A DNA stretch of 64,000 bases from Tribonema minus (GCA_017506865.1 JAFCMP010000223.1:496001-560000), one strand, 5' to 3'. Counted from the first letter of the stretch, positions 34,709 to 44,429 are shown. The notes: generated by a model from the letters alone, not told the origin. Made by a program: numbers and translations.

Positions 34709-36507
34709 GCAGACACATTCGACCCGGCTTCAGATGAGGACGGAGAAAACAGGTGACATGATGCGTCCCGAGCCCTCAAATCCTCCGCATTTGCCATCCA
34801 CGGATGGTGCAGAACATCATCCACTGACGGCCTGTCCCTGGCAGGTTTGGACAACCCCCAGTTCACCAGGTGCGCCAGGTTGGACTCTTCTTCACAGCAG
34901 ACAACAGGTGCTGACCTATGGGAATCGGGCGCGCCGTACATGATCTTCTCCACCAAGTTCTGCCCCATGAAAGGAGGATGGCCTCGAACTACGCAAAAGA
35001 TTGTAGCCGCGAGTGACCAGACGTCGCAGGCTGTTGTGCCACCGTGCCCTCGGTAGGCCTCGGGGGACATGAAGGCGGGGGTCCCTTGTGGACGGCGAAA
35101 TACAGTGTCGTCATCAGTCGCAATCTTCTTGCAGCACCCAAAATCGCAGACTTTGATTCTGCCACAGCCATCCCTCAGGAGATTAGCGGGCTTAATATCT
35201 CCATGAATGTACCCCTTGCGGTGAATGTACTGCAGCGCGATGGCAACGTCTCGCATGCACTGAGCGGCTTCGGATCCCCACAGAACCAGGCCGGAGAGCG
35301 ATCCCCACGGCTCAAGCTCCATCACGATTAGGAATGGACCCGTTTTCCTGTAGCTTTCATTCTCTTCAGAACGGAAAAGCTTGACAATCCTGTCGTGTCG
35401 CATCTCCTTCAGTACTCTCAGTTCTCGCATGTACGTGTTTCTATCGCGCATCACCACCTTCAGTGCCACTACCTCATTTTTCTCAGTGCAAGCCTCATAC
35501 ACGGTTGCTGTCGCTCCAGATCCTAATCTCTTGATGATTCCGAATCCTCGCACAGTATACGAAGGTTGTTGGACTGTTGCGGCTGCGTTCATGTGAAGGT
35601 GTGCGTCCTCGGACGTTTCGTATATGCCGCTATCAATCTTTGCAAACCTTTCTGTGAGAGCTGCACGGCAGAGCGCCATCTCAAATACGGCCACACACAG
35701 CACTTGGCTGTTCTGCATCATGTGCAAGAATGACTCGCCGGTCAGAACTGCACAGGTGCATCGAGTCTCGGTGATGGCCACCATGCGACGCCCACAAAGC
35801 AGCTCGGTCAGTCCAACGATATGGCCAGGGAAGAAGGGAGGGGCTAAGCAGGTGCAGGCCATGACCCCGGAAGTGATGAATACGAGCTGGTGTGCCCCGA
35901 CTTCTACACTGTGCCTGACGCTGATCCGCTCGTATCCAAAGTGGAGCTGAGCAACAGTCGAGTCGTCCACAGTGTTTAATATTGGGAACCTGCTCTTGAT
36001 GATCCTGATTCGTGCGGGCTCCCATATGCCGAACGATGATTCGTCAATCAGCGCTACCTGCGCTGTGCATCTGCCCACAACGAGGGTCCCCCTCACCGGC
36101 TGAACTTTGAACAGCAGCGAGTCCATATCGAAGCACGTCCCGTGGCCAAAAAAGCTGCCTGTCCCTTCCAGGCACACGGCAGCGCCGTCAGTCAGTACCA
36201 GTGCAAAATTGACACCGTCCGGGACGGGCAGAAGCGACCCTGGTTGTGCCGTAAGTATCTTGAGGCTGTCCACTAGAGCGTTCTGCTCTGTTGTACCGAG
36301 TGTGCTGAACGACAGACCGTCCACCATGTTCAGAGCAGACACGAGCAGGTCCCGGACCGCAGTACTGCGCCACTCATTTTCGGTGGCGCTCGAGACTGCA
36401 ACGTCGCTATCGTGAGAAGACGCAGAGTTTAGCACACGTACATCTGCACATCCCTCCAGATCATGTAGCGCGCAGACGTCAACCATCTGCACTTCGTTGC
36501 AACACAT
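34618..36507 (-). CDS. protein kinase with two cyclic-nucleotide-binding-like domains
   Basis: This 629-residue protein has two beta-rich modules in the N-terminal half that resemble cyclic-nucleotide-binding domains. One centres on GSFFGHGTCFDMDSLLF, the other on GHIVGLTELLCGRRMVAITET. The kinase domain (about residues 330-570) has GSGATATVYEA, ALKVV with the ATP Lys, YIHGDIKPANLL, CDFGCC and GTPAFMSPEAY. The catalytic loop reads HGD in place of HRD, as in the second viral kinase at 62476-63333. The layout mirrors eukaryotic cGMP-dependent kinases. The last 90 bases overlap the ligase-like gene tail-to-tail. Confidence 0.8.
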   Translation of the reverse strand: MCCNEVQMVDVCALHDLEGCADVRVLNSASSHDSDVAVSSATENEWRSTAVRDLLVSALNMVDGLSFSTLGTTEQNALVDSLKILTAQPGSLLPVPDGVNFALVLTDGAAVCLEGTGSFFGHGTCFDMDSLLFKVQPVRGTLVVGRCTAQVALIDESSFGIWEPARIRIIKSRFPILNTVDDSTVAQLHFGYERISVRHSVEVGAHQLVFITSGVMACTCLAPPFFPGHIVGLTELLCGRRMVAITETRCTCAVLTGESFLHMMQNSQVLCVAVFEMALCRAALTERFAKIDSGIYETSEDAHLHMNAAATVQQPSYTVRGFGIIKRLGSGATATVYEACTEKNEVVALKVVMRDRNTYMRELRVLKEMRHDRIVKLFRSEENESYRKTGPFLIVMELEPWGSLSGLVLWGSEAAQCMRDVAIALQYIHRKGYIHGDIKPANLLRDGCGRIKVCDFGCCKKIATDDDTVFRRPQGTPAFMSPEAYRGHGGTTACDVWSLAATIFCVVRGHPPFMGQNLVEKIMYGAPDSHRSAPVVCCEEESNLAHLVNWGLSKPARDRPSVDDVLHHPWMANAEDLRARDASCHLFSPSSSEAGSNVSAHSNSIESSTHIGVVPSMSPSIFLAKYTVV

Positions 36508-36509
36508 AG

Positions 36510-37033
<524 letters not shown>

Positions 37034-37069
37034 TGCAGCAAACAGCCGCAGTCACTGTGCGCGCTTTGC

Positions 37070-37189
37070 ATGAACGCAGCCGAGCCCGTTGTCTCCATCA
37101 TATGCGCGATTCTTTTATCAAAGGCCAAAGTCATGGAGATGGCGGGAGCAAGCGGGGAGGATGAACTGAGCATGAGGACTTTGAGCTGA
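37070..37189 (+). pseudogene. fragment of the downstream 37212-38009 gene
   Basis: AAEPVVSIICAILLSKAK and MEMAGASGED match AEPIVSIVSAILRVKAR and LEMAGASSD of the intact gene next door. Only this central piece survives, after the H4 terminator exon. Some similarity extends upstream to about 37045. Confidence 0.65.
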
Positions 37190-37196
37190 AAAATGT
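37189..37196 (+). promoter_or_regulatory. AAAAATGT promoter-like element
   Basis: It lies 15 bases before the ATG at 37212 and overlaps the end of the preceding gene fragment. Confidence 0.5.
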
Positions 37197-37211
37197 GCAG
37201 CTTCTAGCAAG

Positions 37212-38009
37212 ATGCACATAATGGAAGATGATTTGGAAGGCGCCGCCTTTCGTGCTCAGGACGATCTTATAGAACTGCTGTACCAGAGTGCGTGTCCCGC
37301 CTTGCACCAGATATTTAGTAAGATTTCTAGCGACGTGAGCGATATGTTCGACACTGAGTGGGACAGAGCAAGCACACTTCGTCAGACTCTAATTGAGGTA
37401 CCTCGTTGGAACAGCTTGCAAATACAGACGGTGTCCGCCATGTGTGTTGACATCGCCGAGCCGATAGTATCCATTGTCTCCGCAATACTTCGAGTGAAGG
37501 CCAGGACACTGGAAATGGCGGGTGCGAGCAGTGACACACCAGGCATGCCCACACCCTCGTTCCCTGAGGTTCTGCACGCGCTCTTGTCGGAAGCGAGCGC
37601 CCCCCTCGTTCAGGATGCTCAGAGCATCATGGACGGTGGACAGCTCGCATTATTTGTATCTGCTGTCAGGGGCGACAAGTGCTTTGAGAGGGCAAGCGTC
37701 AGGCTTGCTCGGGCTTTAATTCTTCAGTGCATCGGCTCGGCCTCAAACTCAAAACCCGAGGCGAGCACTGCACGGTCACCGAGCTCATCGTCGGAACGAG
37801 GCAGGCACAGGCACAGGCGTACACGCGAGATAGCGAGTCGCCGAGCAGACAGTGAGGCGGAGTTTGATGAGATTGACACAGCGGCCGCAATACATACAAA
37901 AGTGGTCACCTTCAACGACAATGAGGTCAGCAGTAGCGACAGCGGATGCGATTCAGAGACAGATGAAGATGCAGGCATGGAGGGGAAGGGCACCATGAGG
38001 AATTTATGA
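37212..38009 (+). CDS. hypothetical protein, 265 aa, with degraded neighbour copy
   Basis: The N-terminal 170 residues form a helical domain (DLIELLYQSACPALHQIFSKI, AEPIVSIVSAILRVKAR, RLARALILQCIG). The C-terminal part is a Ser/Arg-rich basic stretch (SSERGRHRHRRTREIASRR) followed by an acidic Ser/Asp tail. A partial copy lies immediately upstream. No family was recognised. Confidence 0.65.
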   Translation: MHIMEDDLEGAAFRAQDDLIELLYQSACPALHQIFSKISSDVSDMFDTEWDRASTLRQTLIEVPRWNSLQIQTVSAMCVDIAEPIVSIVSAILRVKARTLEMAGASSDTPGMPTPSFPEVLHALLSEASAPLVQDAQSIMDGGQLALFVSAVRGDKCFERASVRLARALILQCIGSASNSKPEASTARSPSSSSERGRHRHRRTREIASRRADSEAEFDEIDTAAAIHTKVVTFNDNEVSSSDSGCDSETDEDAGMEGKGTMRNL

Positions 38010-38012
38010 GTA

Positions 38013-38384
38013 TCATTTTTTGACGTCGTCAATGATCATGACTCTTGCCACTCTGCCACCAATGCTGATCTGTTGCCCTTCGACATAGTTGATGCCGTCA
38101 ACGCACAGAGAGGTGCTTGTTGCCGCCATCATATGCCCTCCTGCCATGATTGCTCCCTTGCCTCTGAACTCCATGATCCCTACATCATCAGGAATGTCCA
38201 CGACGCGCCTGCTTTCCGGCACTGTGAAGGTAACGGAATCCCTGGAGCCATCGGCTCTGTCAGCATACACCTTCAGAGATCCATTGGGCCCTGGGCGCAC
38301 CTCATACTTGATGACATCAGGCGATGGAAGCCATTCACAGCGAGCGAGTGTCCCACCACTGCACGTTGCGCGTGCAGCATTCAT
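38013..38384 (-). CDS. hypothetical beta-rich protein, 123 aa
   Basis: It starts at ATG 38384. The sequence alternates strands (IKYEVRPGPNGSLKVYA, DSVTFTVPESRRVVDI, NYVEGQQISIGGRVARVMII) and suggests a small beta-barrel or jelly-roll-like domain. It lies tail-to-tail with the 37212 gene, four bases apart. No family was recognised. Confidence 0.55.
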   Translation of the reverse strand: MNAARATCSGGTLARCEWLPSPDVIKYEVRPGPNGSLKVYADRADGSRDSVTFTVPESRRVVDIPDDVGIMEFRGKGAIMAGGHMMAATSTSLCVDGINYVEGQQISIGGRVARVMIIDDVKK

Positions 38385-38464
38385 CACTTACAATACACTA
38401 CATCAAAAAAACAGCGAATGTGCAAGCACGAGCGGCCACACTGGCAAGGGTAGGTTGAATGCAT

Positions 38465-39280
38465 TCACATCGACTGCAGGTACACAGACTGGCCAAACAA
38501 CTTCTGCAAGTCCCCGTTGCCGGAGACTTCCGCCTTGCGTTTGTCCTTGCCAGTGAGCTCACTGGGAGTCACCTTGCTACCGGCGATGCTAACGCTGATG
38601 TGGGCTACCTTGATGCGCGGCTTCTTGCTCTTGTTTTTGCTCTTGCTCCCAGCAGCCTTGTGCAGTACGACGGCGCCCGCCTCCTGGATGACGCTCGTGA
38701 GCACACACTCAGTGATGGCTGCCAGAGCCACAGCTGCTTTGTCCCCGACCCTGACCTTTGAAGCAACCACCTTGCGCATGAGGTTCTCAGTGTGCGAGAC
38801 GGAGAGATCGAGCCCGGCGCGCTTGGAGCGTGGCCCTTCCTGATGATCTTTGTGGCTGTACCTGGTCAGTGCCTTCTCCACGTCTGACTTGACCGCAGTT
38901 AGGAGCCCCCCCTTATCGATGTAGATGCTCAACCCGGCCTTGACCTCCCTCTCAGTGACTGTCTGCCTCTTGCTCACCTTGCGAGCACTCTCTGCGGCCC
39001 TGCAGACTTCGTGGATGACCTGTATCGCCATGCTGTCGAGTGTCTGCTTTGACTTCAAGCTGAGGCTGAGCTTTGTGCCATGCACACGCTTGCAGAGGGC
39101 AGAGATGTTGGTGATGAAGGTGCGAGGCCCTGCCTTCTTCTTCTTTTCCCCCTTGGCCCTCTTCGCCTTGGGCTTCTTGGACTTGGCCTTCGTAGTTGCC
39201 TTTGCGTGGTCGGCGTCCTCCCCTTCGGAGTCGGACAGCGCGCGCTTGTGCGAGTGCAGCCCAAGGTCAGAGTCGGACAT
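38465..39280 (-). CDS. histone H2B-H2A fusion (doublet)
   Basis: This 271-residue protein has a Lys-rich N-terminal tail that leads into an H2B fold (FITNISALCKRVHG, LDSMAIQVIHEVCRAAESA, KRQTVTEREVKAGLSIYI, ALTRYSHKD). A short linker follows, then an H2A fold (RSKRAGLDLSVSHTENLMRK, VALAAITECVLTSVIQEAG). The end, NGDLQKLFG, corresponds to the H2A docking region. The order H2B-then-H2A is the one known from marseillevirus doublets. Both halves are far more divergent than the H3 and H4 here. An ATG at 39304, nearer the promoter element, would add eight residues. Confidence 0.88.
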   Translation of the reverse strand: MSDSDLGLHSHKRALSDSEGEDADHAKATTKAKSKKPKAKRAKGEKKKKAGPRTFITNISALCKRVHGTKLSLSLKSKQTLDSMAIQVIHEVCRAAESARKVSKRQTVTEREVKAGLSIYIDKGGLLTAVKSDVEKALTRYSHKDHQEGPRSKRAGLDLSVSHTENLMRKVVASKVRVGDKAAVALAAITECVLTSVIQEAGAVVLHKAAGSKSKNKSKKPRIKVAHISVSIAGSKVTPSELTGKDKRKAEVSGNGDLQKLFGQSVYLQSM

Positions 39281-39310
39281 GCTTTGATATCGATATGTAC
39301 TCATTGCAAC

Positions 39311-39320
39311 ACATTTTTTT
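39311..39320 (-). promoter_or_regulatory. AAAAAAATGT element before the H2B-H2A gene
   Basis: AAAAAAATGTGTTGC on the minus strand lies 30 bases before the ATG at 39280 and 6 bases before that at 39304. Confidence 0.55.
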
Positions 39321-39411
39321 GCCCCCCACGTGCACAATGGTTTGTCCGAAATTAGGCATTTCACAAACGAGCACTTGAACAGTTGTCATGAGAGGTGATG
39401 ACCAGTGGATT

Positions 39412-40434
39412 TCATTCATCGCCGCCGCCCTCTTCCCGTGCGCACTGCGCTATGACGAGCCGCACCACTGCGGTGCTCATGCTGTATCTGAGGACGAGAG
39501 GGTATGCGGGGCGCATGAAGATCTCCACAACAGGGTCAAGAGGGCGTGAGAACCTCTCCAGGTACTTGGCAAGATAGACCCCCTCCACTGCCTCCTCCTC
39601 CTCGTCTGACGCCGCCGACTCAATGTGCTGCCAGTGCATTCCGCTCGCTGTAGGGCGCACCTCAATCTCTGTCGTCCCCATCGTGCCCGAGGCGCTGAGG
39701 AGTAGCATGTCCTTCGTCGAGCGAATCGATATCTTGTTGCTGACCCCGCTCAGCTCCCTGATGTACCGCTGGAAGTCCGCAGAGGGGATTGAGAGGACGC
39801 GCTGGAACACTGTGGGAGGGATGGTGATGATCTCCTCGGGCAACCGCAGAAGCTTGAGGCGGTTGCTGGTGCGGGTGCGCTTCTCCTCGTTGTTCACGAG
39901 TATGCTGAGGTGGTCGGGATCACTCTCAAGGAGGTTGATTTCCAGCAGATAGCCGCCCGTCGTCAAGTTCCGGAGCATTCTGTACAGCGCAGCCACGTTC
40001 AATCCCACCGTTGTCTCGCGTTTGCAGTAGTAGAACTCACTACACACCTGAAGGTTGATGAGCGCGACGTGAGCAGGGTCCATTGAGATGAGCTTCATGC
40101 CCGAAGCGCCGAAGGTGACGGGGCTCTCAGGAATGAGGTCCTTCAGCGCGTCAATCAGAGTCCGCCATTGCTGCGTGTGGTGCGTTCTCATGCAGACAAC
40201 GGTGCCCTCCGGGACCTCGGGTTCAGAAGGGGCAGCGAGAGCATCGGCATTCGGTTCCTCAGCAGCGGCTGCGGGAGGTGGCGACTGCGCAACCTTAGCA
40301 GACCGCTTGCGCTTGGTGGGGCGCTTCGATTTCTTCTTCTGCATAGCGTCGTTGTCGTCCATCTCGTGAGGCTGTGAGCGAGGTTGTGATGGAAGTGAAT
40401 GTGATGGATGTGAGGCAGCACCGTCGGAATGCAT
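39412..40434 (-). CDS. PCNA: PCNA sliding clamp with N-terminal basic extension
   Basis: This 340-residue protein has a long charged/Pro-Ala extension (about residues 1-80, with KKKSKRPTKRKRS). The PCNA fold follows: LIDALKDLIPE, ASGMKLISMDPAHVALINL, TVGLNVAALYRMLRN and an interdomain region TSNRLKLLRLPEE. Next come FQRYIRELSGVSNKISI and a C-terminal VEIFMRPAYPLVLRY. The extension could act as a nuclear signal. Upstream are two TGGGAA elements in tandem with a TATA-like TTTATATG between them, a layout shared with other replication genes. Confidence 0.9.
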   Translation of the reverse strand: MHSDGAASHPSHSLPSQPRSQPHEMDDNDAMQKKKSKRPTKRKRSAKVAQSPPPAAAAEEPNADALAAPSEPEVPEGTVVCMRTHHTQQWRTLIDALKDLIPESPVTFGASGMKLISMDPAHVALINLQVCSEFYYCKRETTVGLNVAALYRMLRNLTTGGYLLEINLLESDPDHLSILVNNEEKRTRTSNRLKLLRLPEEIITIPPTVFQRVLSIPSADFQRYIRELSGVSNKISIRSTKDMLLLSASGTMGTTEIEVRPTASGMHWQHIESAASDEEEEAVEGVYLAKYLERFSRPLDPVVEIFMRPAYPLVLRYSMSTAVVRLVIAQCAREEGGGDE

Positions 40435-40643
40435 GGTTTTGAAATGGGAAACATATAAATTGGGAACGGCGCGGAACGCACCCCGAGCCTCGGAAAAAAA
40501 AATGTTTTGCAAGTATCAAGCGCCGACGTTTCGGTTGAACAAACACGTCATTGGTTTCACACGCATACGCCGGGAGAGAGTTAGTGCGCCGCACATTTAG
40601 CACGGCGTCTGTGGGAGAGCGAACTGGACGCGCTGTCCGAAAG

Positions 40644-40952
40644 ATGAGTGGTGTCATGCGGGCCGCGGGCGCTGTGTTCCAGTACCCTTTGCAGGTCACG
40701 GACAGGGCGCTCGCAATGGCCAAACTTGTGTTGACTTACGAGACTATGAAAGCGGTGTCCGACACCATGCGAGATATTCTGCGAACGGTAAGAATGGCTG
40801 CGGATGTAGGAGCGGAGACTGCCCACGATGCAAAAGAGGCAGTGCGGTATGCAGCATGGGCAACGGCGGCACACGCTGCCGGTTCACATGCGCTAAATGC
40901 CGTTACCGCCTTCATCTCGAGGAATGATGATGCTCCTGCAATAGAGCGCTGA
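40644..40952 (+). CDS. hypothetical Ala-rich helical protein, 102 aa
   Basis: The ATG at 40644 is the first in the frame; a TTG further up is ignored. The protein is helical and Ala-rich (TAHDAKEAVRYAAWATAAHAAG). Its stop overlaps the next gene's start (TGATG), so the two are likely co-transcribed. An A9TGTTTTG element sits about 145 bases upstream. No family was recognised. Confidence 0.5.
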   Translation: MSGVMRAAGAVFQYPLQVTDRALAMAKLVLTYETMKAVSDTMRDILRTVRMAADVGAETAHDAKEAVRYAAWATAAHAAGSHALNAVTAFISRNDDAPAIER

Positions 40953-42010
40953 TGAGTGGATTTAATATTGATGTTCCAGAAGCGGAGAGCATGGAGGATG
41001 ATGACAGCATGTGCCCAGTGTGTCATGAAGACATAGCTGAGGGGGCAGACTCGTGCACCACCGCATGTGGCCACGCATTTCACTTGCACTGCATGTTGAA
41101 TGTCGCCCGCAGCGATGCGGGCATTTTATGCCCTCTGTGCCGGACGGGTCTGGTGGATCCGCCACCGGGCCCGCGCTTCCACCGCGTTATGGCGCAAGTT
41201 GAGGTAGACAGCGACCTTGATGATGAGATCAACAGAGCAATGGACGCAGTGCATGTGGTGATGGAAGCCATGCAGCCGGAGAGGCTTGACGATGTGGACC
41301 TCCTCGTGCAACGTGTGAGGGCTGGCAACGTGCCCGGCATCGAAAGGATTTTGCGCGTCGCACCGCATCTCATCTCCTGTGTCAGCGGTCCCAACGGGCT
41401 AGGCCTCATGCACTATGCTGCTGCTGCGGGCAGGGATGACGTCCTCGCTTTCCTGGCGGCAAAGAGGGGGCGCTGCAGAGCGAGGTCGAGAGAAGGCCTT
41501 ACCGCGCTACACATTGCGGCGCGGTCTCGGTCTGTGCCCTGCGCGACGCTATTGCTCGCCGTTGGTGCGTCCGTGGACGACACAGACGCTGCAGGCGAGA
41601 CGCCTCTCTTCAATGCCGTGAAAAACGGGGATCGCTCCATGATGTCTCTGCTTCTCGACAATGGAGCGGATGTTGACGCCAGAAACGCAGCAGGAAGCAG
41701 CATTATGCATCTCGCAGCGCACCACCACTGCGCACTGCTCCTGTCCGCACTCATTTCAAGATCACCCGACATGAGAACGGTCGACTCTGCAGGCAACACG
41801 GCCCTGCACATCGCTGCTGCATCTGCCAACCTCCCCTTCATAACCGAGTGCACGCACAGGATCGCCTTTGAGCAGCGTGAGCAGAAGAACATCATGGGTT
41901 TGACCCCACAAGACATCATCGAGAGGGGGAGCTGCGACCTGATGCGCAACGCCTCCCAAGAATGGGAGGACCGGCACCGCGGAATGCACGGCTCACACGC
42001 CCCCCTTTAA
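40952..42010 (+). CDS. RING-H2 finger protein with ankyrin repeats
   Basis: This 352-residue protein has a RING at residues 21-64: CPVCHEDI...C-x-H (CGHAFHLHC)...CPLC. After an acidic linker it has about five ankyrin repeats (GLGLMHYAAAAGRDDVLAFL, GLTALHIAARSRSVPCATLL, GETPLFNAVKNGDRSMMSLL, GSSIMHLAAHHH, GNTALHIAAASA). RING plus ankyrin suggests a ubiquitin ligase with the repeats binding the substrate, likely a host factor. The next gene begins directly after its TAA. Confidence 0.85.
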   Translation: MSGFNIDVPEAESMEDDDSMCPVCHEDIAEGADSCTTACGHAFHLHCMLNVARSDAGILCPLCRTGLVDPPPGPRFHRVMAQVEVDSDLDDEINRAMDAVHVVMEAMQPERLDDVDLLVQRVRAGNVPGIERILRVAPHLISCVSGPNGLGLMHYAAAAGRDDVLAFLAAKRGRCRARSREGLTALHIAARSRSVPCATLLLAVGASVDDTDAAGETPLFNAVKNGDRSMMSLLLDNGADVDARNAAGSSIMHLAAHHHCALLLSALISRSPDMRTVDSAGNTALHIAAASANLPFITECTHRIAFEQREQKNIMGLTPQDIIERGSCDLMRNASQEWEDRHRGMHGSHAPL

Positions 42011-42301
42011 ATGTTGCCTCTCACTAACGAGCCTCTCCGTGACGAAACCATCATGCTCAAGTTCAAAGATCACCCTCTTGACCACCGCGCCTCCCCGGAG
42101 CGCCATGTCAAGAAGCGGGTCACTGCAAAGTTGGCGAGGGACATCCAGGTCATCCTGAGAATCAATCGAAGAGACCAGAAGCGTTCAGACATTGCGACTG
42201 CAACAAAGGGAGACTTGAACAATCCCGGATTGAGAAAAGAGCGCATGGACTTCAACGCCAAGATGCGGCAGGTGAAGAAGAAAGCGAAGCATCACGTGTA
42301 A
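42011..42301 (+). CDS. small basic hypothetical protein, 96 aa
   Basis: It starts immediately after the previous stop (TAAATG). The protein is very basic with predicted helices (VKKRVTAKLARDIQVILRI, MRQVKKKAKHHV), consistent with nucleic-acid binding. No family was recognised. Confidence 0.55.
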   Translation: MLPLTNEPLRDETIMLKFKDHPLDHRASPERHVKKRVTAKLARDIQVILRINRRDQKRSDIATATKGDLNNPGLRKERMDFNAKMRQVKKKAKHHV

Positions 42302-42340
42302 ATATGATACTCCTTTTTCTCTTCCGTGTGGTGTAAAGTC

Positions 42341-42568
42341 ATGTCTCGTCTCTCCTTGCTGCTCCATGACTGTGAAAATGCCGACTCGCCGTGCCCGTCA
42401 CCGCTGGACCCGAAGTGGCGCCCCAGCTATGAGCCTGCAGAGGCGGCAGAGACCCATGAGGACCCATGGGTTCTGACTCTGCCGGACGCCACGGACTCTG
42501 AGGCGCCAGCTTCGCAGCAATCTGAGTGGGATGACGACGACGCCCCTACTCCTCCTCCTCAGACTTAG
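42341..42568 (+). CDS. small acidic hypothetical protein, 75 aa
   Basis: The ATG at 42341 follows a TTTTTCTCTTCCGTGTGG stretch. The protein is Pro/Glu/Asp-rich and probably disordered. Its end overlaps the convergent gene at 42546. Confidence 0.45.
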   Translation: MSRLSLLLHDCENADSPCPSPLDPKWRPSYEPAEAAETHEDPWVLTLPDATDSEAPASQQSEWDDDDAPTPPPQT

Positions 42569-42995
42569 CATCAGACTTTACGATGACAGTAGCCTTCGCC
42601 CTTTTACCGCGACCCCTGGGCGCCTCCTTCACCTGTCCTTCTAGCGCGGAAATTCTCAGTTCCCATTGCTCCATCAGTTGTGCCTCAAAAGCAGACAGTC
42701 TCAGCTCGCACTGTCTGGAGGCTGCCGCTTCTGCAGCAGACACCGCAGCGCTCTTCGCCTCCAACAGCATTGATGCCTCGACACCTCCGATGCACTTTGT
42801 GATCTCGTCTGTGATGACATCGTTGACGGCAGCGCGAGCATGCACCTTCACTACGTCCATGGCTGCGGCGACAACTGGGCCCTCGGGGCTAGTCAGAGTC
42901 TCCGTCAACCTATCTACCACACATGGCTCGATGGCTTGTGGGGCGCGCGGTGGGAGGCTGACACGGCGGGACGCGGCAGCACGGGAAGGCGGCAT
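42546..42995 (-). CDS. coiled-coil protein, 149 aa
   Basis: It starts MPPSRAAASRRVSL. A long Ala/Glu/Leu helix (MLLEAKSAAVSAAEAAASRQ, ISALEGQVKEA) suggests a coiled coil. It ends in a basic stretch and then an acidic EEEE. No family was recognised. Confidence 0.55.
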   Translation of the reverse strand: MPPSRAAASRRVSLPPRAPQAIEPCVVDRLTETLTSPEGPVVAAAMDVVKVHARAAVNDVITDEITKCIGGVEASMLLEAKSAAVSAAEAAASRQCELRLSAFEAQLMEQWELRISALEGQVKEAPRGRGKRAKATVIVKSDAKSEEEE

Positions 42996-43186
42996 TGTCG
43001 CTATGTAAACACCAACATAAAATATCACACAAGTGTCTCATCGTCTGATTGCAGTGAACGTTCAGCGTTACGCGGCACTGACACCTTGCAGTGCGCCACC
43101 TTGGGTTGCAAACGGCCGTGCTGCGCCAAGACCTTGAGCATGCGCCCACAATGACTAGTTTATTTTGTTTGTGCATCACAAGGACA

Positions 43187-44128
43187 ATGATGAACCAGCA
43201 ACATGTTGTCAAGTTCAACAAGCTCCTGCTGATGTTCCTCAGCGACCTGGCAGCTGCCGTGCCTCTGGTCACCGTCGTGGCCACCGCCAGAGACTGCGTC
43301 AGCGCCCTGATAGCATTGGATCCGGCATCCACCGATGTGCTGGACAACTTTGCTGCTTTGGCGTGTAGCGCTACCGAGGCGCTGAGCACGGGAAAACTCG
43401 AGGGACTAACTGACCTCGTCTCAGACGCTGGCATTCTCAGCAGGGAGGACGCCTTGCGAGTTTACAACTGCCTCACCCCTGAAGACAAGAGCGCATGCTG
43501 GAAGTACATCACTAAATTGATTGCCAGTGCCAAGCGAGCAGTGCCAGACCTGGCGGAGAAGGAAGCATCACTCGCCGCCGCCGTCGTACCATTGGTGCAG
43601 AAGAGTGATGTGATGGGAAGCGCACTGGTCGCCTCCGCAGCTCGTCTGGCCGACGCATTGTCAGGATGGCGTGGGGGCAGGGCGGAGGAGCGAGAGAGTG
43701 CAGCCGTGACTCTCAGACACTTATGCAGAGACGCCAACGAGCTGAGGCGAGCGATGGAGCAAGAGTGCGGCGAGGAAGGCATAAAAACACTGCTCATGTC
43801 GCCTGATGTATACATGGAGGAGAGTGGTATCCCCTTCGTCGCAGGAGGGGCAGAGGCAGCGAGCGAGATCTTGAGCGAGTGTGAGGACGCGGAGGCGATC
43901 ACGGCCGCTTGTGTGCACCTGGCAACAGTGACCATCGCCCTCACTGCCATCCCTGCGAGCACTCTCGGCTCCATTGAGAAGATCGCAGCCACACTCATGC
44001 AGAAAGCGCAAGACGGTGACATCGACATTGAAGCTCTCACGGCTAACCCGTTGTCCATACTCGAGACGATCAGTGACGCTGGCATGACAGACGAGGTCAC
44101 GGAACTCATGAGTCAGCTCATGTCGTAA
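43187..44128 (+). CDS. hypothetical helical protein, 313 aa
   Basis: MMNQQHVVKFNKLLLMFLSD is preferred as start because a TTTATTTTGTTTGTGC promoter-like tract lies 12-27 bases before it. ATG 43151 lies ahead of the tract. The protein is almost entirely helical, with repeat-like segments (VSDAGILSREDALRVYN, SLAAAVVPLVQKSDVMG, ISDAGMTDEVTELMSQLM). No family was recognised. Confidence 0.6.
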   Translation: MMNQQHVVKFNKLLLMFLSDLAAAVPLVTVVATARDCVSALIALDPASTDVLDNFAALACSATEALSTGKLEGLTDLVSDAGILSREDALRVYNCLTPEDKSACWKYITKLIASAKRAVPDLAEKEASLAAAVVPLVQKSDVMGSALVASAARLADALSGWRGGRAEERESAAVTLRHLCRDANELRRAMEQECGEEGIKTLLMSPDVYMEESGIPFVAGGAEAASEILSECEDAEAITAACVHLATVTIALTAIPASTLGSIEKIAATLMQKAQDGDIDIEALTANPLSILETISDAGMTDEVTELMSQLMS

Positions 44129-44174
44129 ATGGCATTGAAGCCGCACACAAAATGTCTGTACGTCTTATCACAGT

Positions 44175-44429
44175 ATGAGCGGAGTCCTGTTGACGACGGG
44201 CAAGAGTGCTACAGGCGCGGGGGCGAACGGCATCGTGGCGTCGGACGGGTCTGCGGCCTTCAAGGAGAGCGTCGCAGTGACGGGTGAGAGCAAGCTCGGC
44301 GGGGAGAGAAAGTGGCGCATGCTCGTGTCACCCCAGGAGGCAGAAACCAACGCGCTCCTGGTGCAGTACGTTGACGACACCACCGCGGAATGGGTGACAG
44401 CGCACGTCTACCTGGCGAGGACGGACTGA
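44175..44429 (+). CDS. small Gly/Ala-rich protein, possible mini fibre protein, 84 aa
   Basis: An ACAAAATGTCTG element lies about 20-30 bases before the start. The first half (FKESVAVTGESKLGG) resembles the VTG...GG repeats of the fibre-like protein at 23463-25146. The second half is compact. A structural role is possible. Confidence 0.45.
   Translation: MSGVLLTTGKSATGAGANGIVASDGSAAFKESVAVTGESKLGGERKWRMLVSPQEAETNALLVQYVDDTTAEWVTAHVYLARTD

Noticed and set aside
40494-40620. Coding start at the ATG inside A9TGTTTTG upstream of 40644
   Set aside because: The frame stops soon after, and the ATG is part of the recurrent promoter element.
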